Positions 1 to 9,525 of a stretch of 64,000 bases of DNA are shown in pieces. How positions within the stretch are numbered: the stretch's first letter is position 1; every line of letters begins with the position of its first letter. The notes under the pieces are model-generated. The model was given only the letters and a program-made list of their open reading frames with translations, ran no database searches and was not told where the DNA came from. The stretch comes from Selenomonas sp. AE3005 (lineage in GTDB: Bacteria; Bacillota; Negativicutes; Selenomonadales; Selenomonadaceae). Both the position numbers and the translations under genes were made by a program. The DNA lies in contig NZ_JMME01000008.1 of assembly GCF_000686945.1 (NCBI RefSeq), forward strand, positions 84,981 to 148,980, written 5' to 3'.

Positions 1-833
1 GCGCTTCTTTGCTGCTCGGAAAATTGCAGGCGCGCATTGCATCCGTCCGCTGTAGCGAAAATGAATTTTTCACTATTCTTGACCATGCCAATGACATCGT
101 AGCCAATATCCTTGACTTGCAGCAATGAAGATGGCGAACAGAACCATGTGTCAAAAAGAACATACTTTGCCGGAATCTCAGCGGCTTTTGCATCTTTCAG
201 CAAGGTCAGCATCACGCTGGTAGCCTTGGTCTGCGCCAGCTTGCGCAGCTTGCCGCCATTGTTTCTGGCATCAATAGATGCGGATGCTTCCTGTAGCCGG
301 TTTTCACGCTCGGTAGAGGATAGCAGGCACTGACTCAATGGCAGGAAGGAATTTCCATCGCTCCAGCCAAGAGTCAGCATGCGGAACCCTTTGGTGTACT
401 TATGCTCTACATGGTCAAAAACTTTAGCCAGCAGTTCTACTTTTTTCGAGCGTGCCTGGCTAAAAAGAGAATCATCGATGATAAGTACATTGCGGAGTTT
501 CTCATGGGTAAGCGGTTCGATTTTCCCAATAACAGAGGAAGCGAGCTGAAGTGTAAATTTGCGCCAATTGATGCTGCTGGAATTCATAAAGCGATAAAAG
601 GTGTCCTTAGCAAAAGGGAGGCAGTTTGAATACTCCCTCTGCTTCTGGAAGAACGATTTATTGCTGAAAGCATTTTCAAAGGCTACTTGGAATACATCTT
701 TGACCGAAAAGCCGCGTACTTTGTACGCATTGCAGGCTTTGAGAATCCGCCCCGCATGGAATTCTTCAAGAAAATGAGAAATTTTCGAGGAAAGTAGTTC
801 ACGAGACTGATGATTTTGTGCTACAATATTCAT
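1..833 (-). CDS. IS4-family transposase, 3' end cut by the window edge
   Basis: An open reading frame on the minus strand starts at the ATG at 833-831, behind a good ribosome site (CGGAGGG), and runs without a stop to the left edge, so the C-terminal part lies outside the window. The visible 277 residues look like a DDE transposase of the IS4 group: an N-terminal helical part, then the first catalytic Asp in LIIDDSLFSQ and the second in VLFDTWFCS. The catalytic Glu region is not visible. It resembles the broken transposase at 6963-7694 in the same motifs, so two related elements have visited this island. Its upstream end abuts the decayed acetyltransferase gene and probably removed that gene's first codons. 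IS4 membership is judged from motifs only. Confidence 0.8.
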   Translation of the reverse strand, partial: MNIVAQNHQSRELLSSKISHFLEEFHAGRILKACNAYKVRGFSVKDVFQVAFENAFSNKSFFQKQREYSNCLPFAKDTFYRFMNSSSINWRKFTLQLASSVIGKIEPLTHEKLRNVLIIDDSLFSQARSKKVELLAKVFDHVEHKYTKGFRMLTLGWSDGNSFLPLSQCLLSSTERENRLQEASASIDARNNGGKLRKLAQTKATSVMLTLLKDAKAAEIPAKYVLFDTWFCSPSSLLQVKDIGYDVIGMVKNSEKFIFATADGCNARLQFSEQQRS

Positions 834-834
834 G

Positions 835-902
835 GCATAAGCCCTCCGTTTATGTTGTGATAGTTTAGTCACTTTCATTATACAAAATGGAGATGGCTTA
901 TG
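835..902 (-). promoter_or_regulatory. Inverted repeat able to hide the transposase ribosome site
   Basis: On the minus strand GCATAAGCC followed by CTCC (902 downward) is complementary to GGAG followed by GGCTTATGC (to about 835). The second arm contains the ribosome site of the transposase. A transcript entering from outside could fold and block translation, as is known for IS10 and some other elements; for this element it is inference. Confidence 0.4.
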
Positions 903-965
903 CTATTTTATTTTGGAAAATTTGATTTAATAATTATTGGACAGTTTTACAACTGCGAAGTTTGA

Positions 966-1971
966 GTTACAGACTTTTATCCCGTTGAAAAATATGCGTA
1001 TCTTTCAACGGGAAATATTGCTTTAACATTGGGAAGAGCATCGTATCTTGTATCATCCACTTTTGAGGCAGGTAGTCTTCAAGTGCATGTGTTGGTGGGG
1101 AAATATTCTTCGTTAGCACATAGACTGGTATTTTTAATAGGATTGAATCATGATTATAGAGAGAGTATCCACCTATCCGTTTGCGGAATTAGACGAATCT
1201 TATCAGCAAAAATATTTGGCAGATGTTATTCCTAGCAGCATCAATCATAATCAAATAGTTATCGGCAATGATGTATGGATAGGCAGTGATGATACGATAT
1301 TAGGCGGAGTTCGTATAGGGAATGGTACGGTGATTGGTTCACATGCAGTGGTTGCTAAAGATATTCCGCCATATGCAATTGTGGTGGGAAATCCAGCCAA
1401 GGTGATAAAGTATCGTTTTTCTGCAGATATTATACATAAGTTACAATGTATTCGCTGGTGGAATTAGCCGGATGAAAAGATACGTAATATTCAAGCCGAA
1501 ATGAAGGACGTTGTTAAGTCCTGTGATAAGTATTACAGTCCTGAAATGGAAGCAAGGATTGAAAATCAAACGGGATCTCAATTAGCAGAACTGCGTTGTG
1601 ATGGCTATAAAATTTCTTATTTCCGGCTTGATTTTTCTCAGACCAAGCCTTCTTGGCAAAAAGTTGTTAAATCATTCCTGGAGTATGGTGATAAAAAACA
1701 ACTTTTATTGTTAGGGTTTGTTGGCACGCATAATAATGATTCAAGACAGGCAGAATTATTAGAGTTAGTGAACAGATATGGCGATGATGCACCGGCAGTT
1801 GTTTGTTGTGATATAGAAAATAAAGACATCAAGTGTATATTACAAAATATAGATTGTTATATTTCAGGCTGTCAAGTAGAGGACTCAGAAGCGATAGATT
1901 TGCTATCGGAAACAGATGTACGTATTGTATATGCTGGCGATGTGAATATTGGGGAAAGCAAGATTATATAA
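966..1971 (+). pseudogene. Decayed hexapeptide-repeat acetyltransferase (copy 1)
   Basis: Three consecutive frames together match the intact acetyltransferase at 9526-10539 along nearly its whole length. The first part (966 to about 1160) reads TLGRASYLV and VGKYSSLAH. The reading then shifts frame to RVSTYPF and the hexapeptide section [16 protein letters not shown] at 1465-1467 replaces a Trp codon (WWN-stop-PDEKI here against WWNWPQDRI in the intact copy), and the remainder (1501-1971) matches the intact protein's C-terminal domain. The start codon and about five N-terminal residues are missing where the IS4-type element abuts. One frameshift, one nonsense codon and a lost start make a functional product unlikely. 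Confidence 0.85.
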
Positions 1972-2000
1972 TAATGTAGGTGTGGAAAGGGAGAAACGGA

Positions 2001-3371
2001 ATGGATATTTATTTTTCATCACAAAAGTATGGAATGGTATCGCATGATATAACAAATCATTGTAATGCTCGTTGTAAATTTTGTTTTAATGATTGGAATA
2101 AAATCCATCCCCACATTATGAATCAAGAAGTATTCATGAAAGCTCGTAGTATTATTCCTTTTTGTAATCAAGAACTATTTTTGTTTTCTTGTTTGTTTGA
2201 ACCCACGTTGCATCCAGATTTTATGAAGCTTTTGTATATGATACCCTATAAGTTTCGGGATAAAGTTTTTTTTACCACTAATTTAGTAAAAAAAATGTCT
2301 GATACAGAGCTGCTTGAGCTATGTAATGCACCTGTAAAGTATTTTAATATTTCTTTAGAAACATATGATAGGGAAAAATATGCTATTCTCAGTGGAACAA
2401 AACAAAGTGCTTTTTTTGATAATCTCTCGAGATTAGGCATGATTGCTAAGGCGCTAAGGAAAAATAATAAAATACGAATTATTACAATGATATTGCAAAG
2501 TAATAAGGATGAAATAATTTCCCTTATTAAACGTGTGCACAAGGATTTATCACCTGTTATGCATGAATTACGTACACCGTATATATCTTCGCCGATTGAA
2601 AACGTACTGGAGAGAGAAATGTTATCTCGCGAAGAGCTAGTAGAGTTATACAAAAAAATAAACGCGTTAGGCTACAAAGAAGTTGTCCTTGATCTGGGCC
2701 GAGATAAAGAAATTTTTGAACAACATATAAAAGACAAAACTGAATATGCATATGTAGGTAATACAGAAACGGAAAATCCTGCTTATAGGGTGCGGATAGA
2801 ACCAAATGGGTTAGAAAAAATTGATGTAAATAGCAGAAGAAAAGATACAAAATCTTTTACTTATCGCGTAAGGATTAATTCTGATGGAACAGGATATTTT
2901 AATGATACTGATGAATGTTTTAATCTGAACAATATTGAAGATGCAACTTTATTTTGGTCAGAGAAATTACGTGAACTACAAAAAAAAGAGGCTATACAAT
3001 ATATTATCAATGGTGAAAGTCCTTACGATGTAGTATTGCATGCTGAGAGTATGTTACCTTGCGAACTTACCCAAATGATTATTTATGATGAAGAATTCTT
3101 TACATTTTATGGAAGTTATCAATATAGTGCTGGTATGTGGAATAAAAGAGAGTGCGTGCTTTTATTAGTTCAGGATGGGAATGAAGGTGTGTTGTTGCAT
3201 ACTAAGCAAGTACAAAAAAATGCAGATGAGATATTATGGGTGTCTAAAGTAGATAAAAGCGTACTGGATAATAGGTTCGGATTTGACGTGTATATAGGAT
3301 ATAGTGAAAATAATTATTTACATATGAGAAAAGCTACAGAAGTACAAAGTTTGAAACAGTATCTAAGGTGA
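2001..3371 (+). CDS. Radical SAM protein of the surface-glycan island
   Basis: A 456-residue protein with the radical SAM iron-sulfur motif CNARCKFCF near residues 21-28 (Cys21, Cys25, Cys28), which binds the [4Fe-4S] cluster that cleaves S-adenosylmethionine. The N-terminal 200 residues look like a normal radical SAM barrel; residues after about 240 contain no second cysteine cluster and I do not recognise that domain. The ATG at 2001 is chosen because AAAGGGAGA lies just upstream; an earlier in-frame start at 1980 lacks one. The stop overlaps the upstream region of the next gene by a few bases, so the two are probably translated together. AT-rich codon use unlike the rnf genes suggests transfer. 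The substrate is unknown; by position it may act on a sugar or its carrier. Confidence 0.75.
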   Translation: MDIYFSSQKYGMVSHDITNHCNARCKFCFNDWNKIHPHIMNQEVFMKARSIIPFCNQELFLFSCLFEPTLHPDFMKLLYMIPYKFRDKVFFTTNLVKKMSDTELLELCNAPVKYFNISLETYDREKYAILSGTKQSAFFDNLSRLGMIAKALRKNNKIRIITMILQSNKDEIISLIKRVHKDLSPVMHELRTPYISSPIENVLEREMLSREELVELYKKINALGYKEVVLDLGRDKEIFEQHIKDKTEYAYVGNTETENPAYRVRIEPNGLEKIDVNSRRKDTKSFTYRVRINSDGTGYFNDTDECFNLNNIEDATLFWSEKLRELQKKEAIQYIINGESPYDVVLHAESMLPCELTQMIIYDEEFFTFYGSYQYSAGMWNKRECVLLLVQDGNEGVLLHTKQVQKNADEILWVSKVDKSVLDNRFGFDVYIGYSENNYLHMRKATEVQSLKQYLR

Positions 3372-3376
3372 TGACT

Positions 3377-6082
3377 ATGCAACATATGTATAATAAATCT
3401 ACACCCTTGGAAATAAAGATAAAAAATAGACCAATAGCTATCATGTCACAAAATGAATGCGATATTATAGCGTGTATTTCTGCATTTGAACGAGGCTGTA
3501 ACAATGTCTATCTCGTTAATGAAAATGGAACCTATTCTGGGTATGCGATATCTAGAAAGTCTTTTCATAAATTATGGGAGCCAAAGGGAAATGCTGTGGT
3601 AAATGTGCCTGGCACAGAAATGCAAGAATATGAAGAATTACCCTATAATGACAAAATTAGCTCACAACTAATAGCCTATTGTAGTGCTAATGAAGGATTG
3701 ACGGAGTTCCCTTTGGTTACTTGTGAAGGGGTTATTCGTAGTTTGGTATGTCTTGGTTCAAAAGATAATAAGGTAGATAATAATACTTGTATGCCTTGGG
3801 AAGTTTGGACAAATTGGCACGTTCCATTAACTTTTTTACTGAATTACCAAAAAATATATATTTCTTCGTTAGACGATGTTAATGTGAGAAGCTTTCATCG
3901 ATATTATAGTACATGTTTATCGCTAGAGCTACTCTCGGCAGATAATATAAATGACGCATTATATGGATATGATAATCTCTTAATATATAGTGTTGATGTT
4001 TATCCGGAATCCAGCAATAAAATAAATATAAAATCATTATTTAATAGTATTAATTCTCAAGCAAGTAAGATTATATATAATGAATTGTATATTGAACATT
4101 CTAATATAGCATTCTTGGGAAAAACGTATGTTAATGATTTGGCACGAATAATATATTTGTTAGATCAAGGTCATCAAGTTATTAATGTTATATCTGACAC
4201 AGAAGTTTTTTGTGGGATTATTACTGCGGATGATGTGCGAAATGTATTTCCATGTACGAATATAGCTATACAAAACAATTATATTCCATTTTTAGTCAGT
4301 GAAGATAAGATAAAAGCTAAGTGGTTTGAATTATTTAGACAGGTTGGTTCAGAAATTCCTGTTGTAGTTAATGAAAAGGTATGGGGACTATGTATACGTG
4401 GTAATCACTTTGCTGGTAGATGTCTGAAATATGAAAAAGAAATACAGCCGCTCTACTGGAATTTGATAAGTGATGAGATTATATTATCTTTTTTTTCTAA
4501 TTATAATAATGTATTATTGTCGTCAACTGCAAGCGATTTAAAAAGTTTGGGCGATAGATTAACAGAGTGTGGAATATCTGTATGTTTTTTTGAAAATACG
4601 TTAATTAATGATTTTTTGAATGGATGCTTTGACTTATTGATTTATGGTAGCGATGTCTGGAATCCAAAGGTAATACCCTCCTTTGATGTTAGAAAAGTAT
4701 ATGCTAATATGCTGGCTGAAGAAATAAAAAGTTATTTGAGAAAAAATCGAGTAGCGTTTTATTATATTGACATCGAAAAAACACCTGTATCACTTGATGG
4801 CAGAATAGAGATTGTACCTGTACCAACACAACCAGCAATTGTTGTTGGAGGTGAGCGGGTCGTTTATACAGTATATACTGACAGTATTGCTAGTGATGGC
4901 TTTCATACCGTGGGGGGGAGACGTGTCACTGTAGGAAATAGCGCAGCAAATAAAAAAACGATTCATTTGTTCGGACCATGCACTGTGGTGGGAAGCTTTA
5001 CAGCTAAGGATGAAGATACGATTGCAAGTTTTTTACAAAGTTATATTAATGACGCTAATATACAATATAATGTAGTAAATAATGGTAATCCTGGTGAGAG
5101 TAGTATCTCAGCGCTTAATCGTATAATGGATACGTTGATAATGACTGGTGATATTGTGGTGTTGTTTGGGCAAGATTTGTATAAAGATATACCAGTGTTT
5201 TCAGCTATTCAGAATAGTTCATTCAAAGACATATTTGATTCAGATAAGTACTGTCGCGGAAAAGTTTTTTTTGATTTAGCTCCACACTTAACACCGTTGG
5301 GAAATAAACTGTTAGCAGATTATTTGTTTTATTTTTTATATGATGATATGCAGAAATCAATAGATTCGGTTATTGTAAAAACATTGGCTGAAGGTTTGAG
5401 AACAAATATATCATGTGATGATGCCTTAAAGAAATATTTGGCTTCATTAAAGGTAAACAAAGTGATGTCTAATAAAATTGGTGCGATAGTAATGAATTGC
5501 AATCCTTTTACCCGTGGACATCTGTTTTTGATTAGGGAAGCGTTAAAGCAAGTTGATTTTTTGTATATATTTGTTGTTGAAGAGGATAGCTCCGCATTTA
5601 GTTTCCAAGATCGGTTTGAGATGGTAAAGCTTAATTGCAATTGTTTTTCTAATGTGGTGGTACTTCCTTCTGGCCAATATATGATATCACGTATTACATT
5701 TAGTGCATATTTCAATAAGGAAGACTTACAAAATTCAACTATTGTTCCAGCTGCTGATGTTAGGTTATTCGGAAAATATATTGCTCCATATTTAGGCATA
5801 AGTAAGCGTTTTGTTGGAGAGGAGCCTTTGGATAAAATAACTCGTCAATATAATATGGCAATGAAAGAAATTTTACCTGAATATGGAATAGAGCTTGTTG
5901 AAATACCACGAATTGAGGATGATACGCATCAGCCAATAAATGCAACCCTGGTACGAAAATCTATTTTGGCAGGACGGCTTGAGCAGTGCCACTCGTACAT
6001 TACGGAAGCAACGTATAAATATATAGAGAAAAACTATGATAGATTATATCAGAGATTAGCAAGCTTTATACGAAATGGATGA
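3377..6082 (+). CDS. Large fusion protein: CBS-like segments, SGNH-like domain and citrate-lyase-ligase-type nucleotidyltransferase
   Basis: A 901-residue protein. Roughly residues 10-300 contain two stretches that resemble CBS-domain strands (VYLVNENGTYSGYAISR and INVISDTEVFCGIITADDV). A middle region beginning near residue 527 (HLFGPCTVVGSF, later GQDLY and DLAPHLTPLGNKLLADYL) resembles SGNH-type esterases. The last 200 residues, from IGAIVMNCNPFTRGH at about 699, closely follow the C-terminal domain of [citrate lyase] ligase (CitC), a nucleotidyltransferase; TRGH would be the HxGH-like site and NATLVRK the distal ISxxxR-like site. No citrate lyase genes are nearby, so a role in citrate fermentation is unlikely. 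With a radical SAM protein upstream and glycosyltransferases downstream, modification of a glycan or glycoprotein is a reasonable guess. The start at 3377 follows AAGGTG; 3368 and 3371 are also possible. Confidence 0.65.
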   Translation: MQHMYNKSTPLEIKIKNRPIAIMSQNECDIIACISAFERGCNNVYLVNENGTYSGYAISRKSFHKLWEPKGNAVVNVPGTEMQEYEELPYNDKISSQLIAYCSANEGLTEFPLVTCEGVIRSLVCLGSKDNKVDNNTCMPWEVWTNWHVPLTFLLNYQKIYISSLDDVNVRSFHRYYSTCLSLELLSADNINDALYGYDNLLIYSVDVYPESSNKINIKSLFNSINSQASKIIYNELYIEHSNIAFLGKTYVNDLARIIYLLDQGHQVINVISDTEVFCGIITADDVRNVFPCTNIAIQNNYIPFLVSEDKIKAKWFELFRQVGSEIPVVVNEKVWGLCIRGNHFAGRCLKYEKEIQPLYWNLISDEIILSFFSNYNNVLLSSTASDLKSLGDRLTECGISVCFFENTLINDFLNGCFDLLIYGSDVWNPKVIPSFDVRKVYANMLAEEIKSYLRKNRVAFYYIDIEKTPVSLDGRIEIVPVPTQPAIVVGGERVVYTVYTDSIASDGFHTVGGRRVTVGNSAANKKTIHLFGPCTVVGSFTAKDEDTIASFLQSYINDANIQYNVVNNGNPGESSISALNRIMDTLIMTGDIVVLFGQDLYKDIPVFSAIQNSSFKDIFDSDKYCRGKVFFDLAPHLTPLGNKLLADYLFYFLYDDMQKSIDSVIVKTLAEGLRTNISCDDALKKYLASLKVNKVMSNKIGAIVMNCNPFTRGHLFLIREALKQVDFLYIFVVEEDSSAFSFQDRFEMVKLNCNCFSNVVVLPSGQYMISRITFSAYFNKEDLQNSTIVPAADVRLFGKYIAPYLGISKRFVGEEPLDKITRQYNMAMKEILPEYGIELVEIPRIEDDTHQPINATLVRKSILAGRLEQCHSYITEATYKYIEKNYDRLYQRLASFIRNG

Positions 6083-6126
6083 TAAATATTTGAGAATCTA
6101 TTGAATTAAACTGGATGGAAATATAG

Positions 6127-6962
6127 ATGGAAAGACAGCGTATTGTAAAAACATATCAAAAGGCGTTTTTACTTTTGAAGCAGAAAAGATATACTGAGGC
6201 TGGAAGGGTAATTGAACAATTTTGGCAGTTGAATGGTACGAAGTCTTTGTGGGGATGCTTTTGATGGCCTATATTTTGCGCGACCAACAAAAGTATGTGT
6301 CAGAAGTCAAAGTGCTTGAGGAATTGTTTGAGCATTTTAGGGATTCGGGTGAAGTAAAACTTTTAGCTGATGCTTGGAGTATGATGGGGGATGCGCTGCG
6401 TTGTCTAGGTGAAGGTAAGCTGTCGGTAGAGGCTTTTAAGAAGGCTGTGGAAGTTGAGCCTGCTCTGGAGCAGAAACTAGTGGAATGCAGCAATGCGATA
6501 TTTTCGGCAAATGCGATTGCTGGCGTTACAGCTGATTATATGCAATCGCTTTATGTATTATACCGTGAGCTTTTGGGAAATTTGTCTGTGAGGCCTTATT
6601 CGCCCACTGTATGGAAGCATAAAAAAATTCGTGTGGGTTATATTTCAGCAGATTTACGTGACCATGCAGTAGCACAGTTTGTCAGGCCGATGCTTTGTCA
6701 GTATGATAAGGAAAAATTTGCAGTGTATGTTTACTCCGTGACGCGCCATCCTGATAAAGTGACGGAGGCACTGCAGCAAGGTGGTGCACTATGGTGGGAT
6801 GTTTCTGCTGATCGCTGGCCACAGATTGCTGAACAGATACGATTCGATGAAATGCTCTGAGGCTGATACGTCACCTTATTTTACGGAAAATCTTTTGCGG
6901 TTACCTCATAGCCATTTATGCTATCAGCCATTTGCGGATTTCCCTGAAGTTGGGCAACCGCC
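6127..6962 (+). pseudogene. Broken GT41 (SPINDLY-type) glycosyltransferase, copy 1
   Basis: The segment aligns with the intact gene at 7802-9361 but is damaged. It opens with an ATG at 6127 whose frame ends at a TGA near 6267; the similarity continues in another frame (MLLMAYILRDQQKYVSEV), so there is a frameshift near 6245. The TPR-like part and KKIRVGYISADLRDHAVAQFVRP are kept. About 150 bp encoding the segment that reads DILVDLGGHTAG in the intact copy are missing near 6852, and the frame changes again before ADTSPYFTENLLRLP. The homology stops at about 6962, where transposase sequence begins. The C-terminal donor-binding half is absent. Confidence 0.85.
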
Positions 6963-7694
6963 ATGCTTGCAATGCTGTCCGCGCGGATCATCAATGCGCA
7001 TATTCGCCCTCTTACATCTGAGAATCGCGATGACTGCTTTGTTATTGACGATTCGCTGTATGAGCGCGCAGGCGTAAAACGTACTGAATTGGCCTCCTGG
7101 GTCTTCGACCATGTTTCCATGCGATGCAAAAAGGGCTTCCGCCTGTTGACACTTGGCTGGACGGATGGCTGTACCTTTTTGCCCATCAACCATTCTCTGC
7201 TGGCATCCAGCGATGCAGAAAAAGTTCTTGGCCCCTGCAACAAGATAGACAAGCGGACTATTGCTGGAAAACGCAGATTTTTGGCTCGTCAAGAGGGGAC
7301 TACGGTTATGGTAGAACTCTTGAAAACCGCTCTGGCAGCTGGTCACAAGGCGAAGTATGTCCTCTTTGACAGCTGGTTTTCCAATCCTCAGCAGATTCTG
7401 GATATCAAATCCTTAGGTCTGGACACCATTGCCATGGTAAAGCGCAGCATCAAGATACGCTATTTCTACAATGGCGAATCTCTGGATATCAAGAAGATTT
7501 TTGCCGCCTACAAGAAGCGGCGCGGCCGTTCCCACTATCTCCTGTCTGTAAACGTAAAGGTAGGACAGGACAAAAATGGAAAAAATGGACTGGATGCTAA
7601 AATTGTCTGTGTTCGCAACCGGAACAACCGCAAGGACTGGATTGCCATAATTTGCACAACTTCAGAACTCTGCGTCTTGACTGCGAGTCAATAA
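6963..7694 (+). pseudogene. Remnant of an IS4-type transposase
   Basis: The reading frame encodes the middle of a DDE transposase: first Asp in FVIDDSLYER, second Asp in VLFDSWFSN, then IVCVRNRNNRKDWIA. It lacks the N-terminal 100 or so residues seen in the transposase at 1-833. It ends shortly after the point where the region with the catalytic Glu should begin. It is fused directly to the truncated glycosyltransferase on its left. The apparent start codon is therefore not a real translation start, and the remnant should be inactive. Confidence 0.8.
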
Positions 7695-7801
7695 AGCATA
7701 TTTTTAGATGGTAACTTGTGTGTAATGTTGCAAAAGCTGTAGAAAAAACTGTAGAGTGGTCTAAGGCTTGATGTAATGGAAAGGATGTGACTGATGGTGT
7801 G

Positions 7802-9361
7802 ATGATGGAAGATTTTTTGCAGGTATATGAAATTGCCTTGAAGTTATACAAAGATAATAAGTTGGATGAGGCTTGGCAGTGCATAACTTTCTGGGAGAAA
7901 AAAACAGGTGCGTATGCTTTATTATCTATGCTGCTTAAGGCATATATATTGAGGCAAAAGAAGTGTTATGTATCGGAAGTTGAAATGCTGGGGGAATTGC
8001 TTAAGCTATATGGCAATGATGCTGATAAATCACGTATAGCTGATGCCTATAGTCTTTTGGGGTCATCTTTGCGTATGCTGGGGGAAAGCCGGTTATCCAT
8101 GGAGGCTTTTTTGAAGTCAGCAGAAACAGAGCCAAGGGTTGAACGAAAATTACCTGAGGTAAGCAATGCCTTATTTACAGCCAATGCCATAGAAGATATT
8201 TCTGCTACTGAATTGCAGGCTATGTATGGCATGTATCGAACTCTGTTAGAATTTGCAGGTGTGAAGGCATATCTCGCACCTGACTGGCAGCATGATAAAA
8301 TTCGTGTTGGCTATATATCTGCCGACTGGCGTAATCATGCAGTAGGGCAATTTGTACGTCCATTATTATTCAATTATGATACTGAGCAATTTGAGGTATT
8401 TGTATATCAGCTAAATAAGTCTTGCGATGCTGTAACGAACGACTTGCATAAAAGTTCCGTTAAGTGGCGTGAGATAGCTGATTTTAGTTTTGAAGATATT
8501 GCAGCACAGATACGGGCTGATGAGATTGATATTTTGGTAGACTTAGGTGGTCATACGGCAGGAAATGCCTTGCCGGTCTTGGCATATAGGCCAGCGAGAA
8601 AACAGATTTCTGGTATCGGTTATTTTAACAGTACAGGAATAGACGAATGTGATGGTTTCTTATCGGATGTATATTGTGCATCTGCGACAACGTCGCCGTA
8701 CTTTACGGAAAAGCTGTTACGCTTGCCACATACGCATTTTTGTTATCAGCCATATAAAGTTTTTCCAGACGTGAAACCTCCTCCATGTATGAAAAATGGA
8801 TATATTACCTTCGGCTCATTCAATAATTTTGCCAAGGTGAATGATGGTATGTTAGCATTGTGGCGTGAAATATTGGCTCATGTACCCCACTCCAGATTGG
8901 TGCTAAAACATATGCTGCTGGGAACAGAGGAAGGCCTAAACTATACGAAAAAGCGTATGTCAGATTTAGGAATGGATTTATCCAGAATAGAGTTTAGGGA
9001 TTATTCTGAGGATTATTTGCAGCAGTATAATGATATAGATATTGCGCTGGATACATCACCTTATCCAGGTGGGCTGACTACTTGTGAGGCTTTGTATATG
9101 GGAATCCCGGTAGTGACGTTAAAGGGGAATCGTCATGGTGCGAATTTTGGGTATAGCTTTCTTGCCAATATTGGGCTTGAAGAATTGGCTGCTGATACAA
9201 AAGAAGGCTATGTGAATTTGGCAGTTGGGTTAAGTTGTGACGTGCAACTATTGCAGGAATTGCGGAAAAGACTGCGCGGCATGATGGAAGAATCACCTCT
9301 TATGGATAGTGCGGGGTATATGAAAGATTTAGAGGAGCTTTATCAGGAAATATTGAGATGA
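7802..9361 (+). CDS. GT41-family (SPINDLY/OGT-like) glycosyltransferase, intact copy
   Basis: A 519-residue cytosolic protein. Residues 1 to about 130 form TPR-like helices; from about 165 the GT41 catalytic region follows with IRVGYISADWRNHAVGQF, LVDLGGHTAGNALPVLAYRP, FGSFNNFAKVND and DTSPYPGGLTTCEALYMGIP, the last being the usual UDP-sugar-binding segment. Enzymes of this family transfer a sugar from a nucleotide donor to Ser or Thr of a protein. In flagellated Firmicutes related genes often modify flagellin, and a flagellin is encoded at 30.5-32.8 kb, but the acceptor is not shown by the sequence. The start is uncertain: ATG at 7802 or 7805 aligns with the start of the broken copy, while the GTG at 7787 has a ribosome site that is too close. 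A terminator follows at 9373. Confidence 0.85.
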   Translation: MMEDFLQVYEIALKLYKDNKLDEAWQCITFWEKKTGAYALLSMLLKAYILRQKKCYVSEVEMLGELLKLYGNDADKSRIADAYSLLGSSLRMLGESRLSMEAFLKSAETEPRVERKLPEVSNALFTANAIEDISATELQAMYGMYRTLLEFAGVKAYLAPDWQHDKIRVGYISADWRNHAVGQFVRPLLFNYDTEQFEVFVYQLNKSCDAVTNDLHKSSVKWREIADFSFEDIAAQIRADEIDILVDLGGHTAGNALPVLAYRPARKQISGIGYFNSTGIDECDGFLSDVYCASATTSPYFTEKLLRLPHTHFCYQPYKVFPDVKPPPCMKNGYITFGSFNNFAKVNDGMLALWREILAHVPHSRLVLKHMLLGTEEGLNYTKKRMSDLGMDLSRIEFRDYSEDYLQQYNDIDIALDTSPYPGGLTTCEALYMGIPVVTLKGNRHGANFGYSFLANIGLEELAADTKEGYVNLAVGLSCDVQLLQELRKRLRGMMEESPLMDSAGYMKDLEELYQEILR

Positions 9362-9372
9362 GTCTTATATCA

Positions 9373-9394
9373 GGCGACTGCGGTCGCCTTTTTT
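9373..9394 (+). terminator. Rho-independent terminator after the GT41 gene
   Basis: A GGCGAC stem, TGCG loop and GTCGCC stem are followed by six T residues, 12 bp after the glycosyltransferase stop codon. Confidence 0.85.
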
Positions 9395-9417
9395 GTACAA
9401 ACATTATGGAACAATAG

Positions 9418-9472
9418 CAGGATTTTACCAAATAAGAGCGAATAATAATATTGTATGCCTGTGAAGGTGATG
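9418..9472 (+). repeat. 55-bp direct repeat carrying a promoter, copy 1
   Basis: This 55-bp stretch equals 10607-10661 except for two A/G differences. It contains a sigma70-type promoter: TTTACC at 9424-9429, a 16-bp spacer and TAATAT at 9446-9451, reading into the acetyltransferase gene at 9526. Both copies lie just behind a terminator hairpin, followed by the words AAACATTAT. The duplication probably placed the acetyltransferase under a copy of the rnf promoter. Confidence 0.85.
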
Positions 9473-9525
9473 AAGTGCGTGTTTATCGTATGCCGGCTAA
9501 GGATTTAAATTAGGGGAGTTTATGT

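Noticed and set aside
9452..9513. Possible gene tail reading YACEGDEVRVYRMPAKDLN before the acetyltransferase
   Set aside because: No start or upstream frame; the first part is the duplicated promoter and leader sequence.
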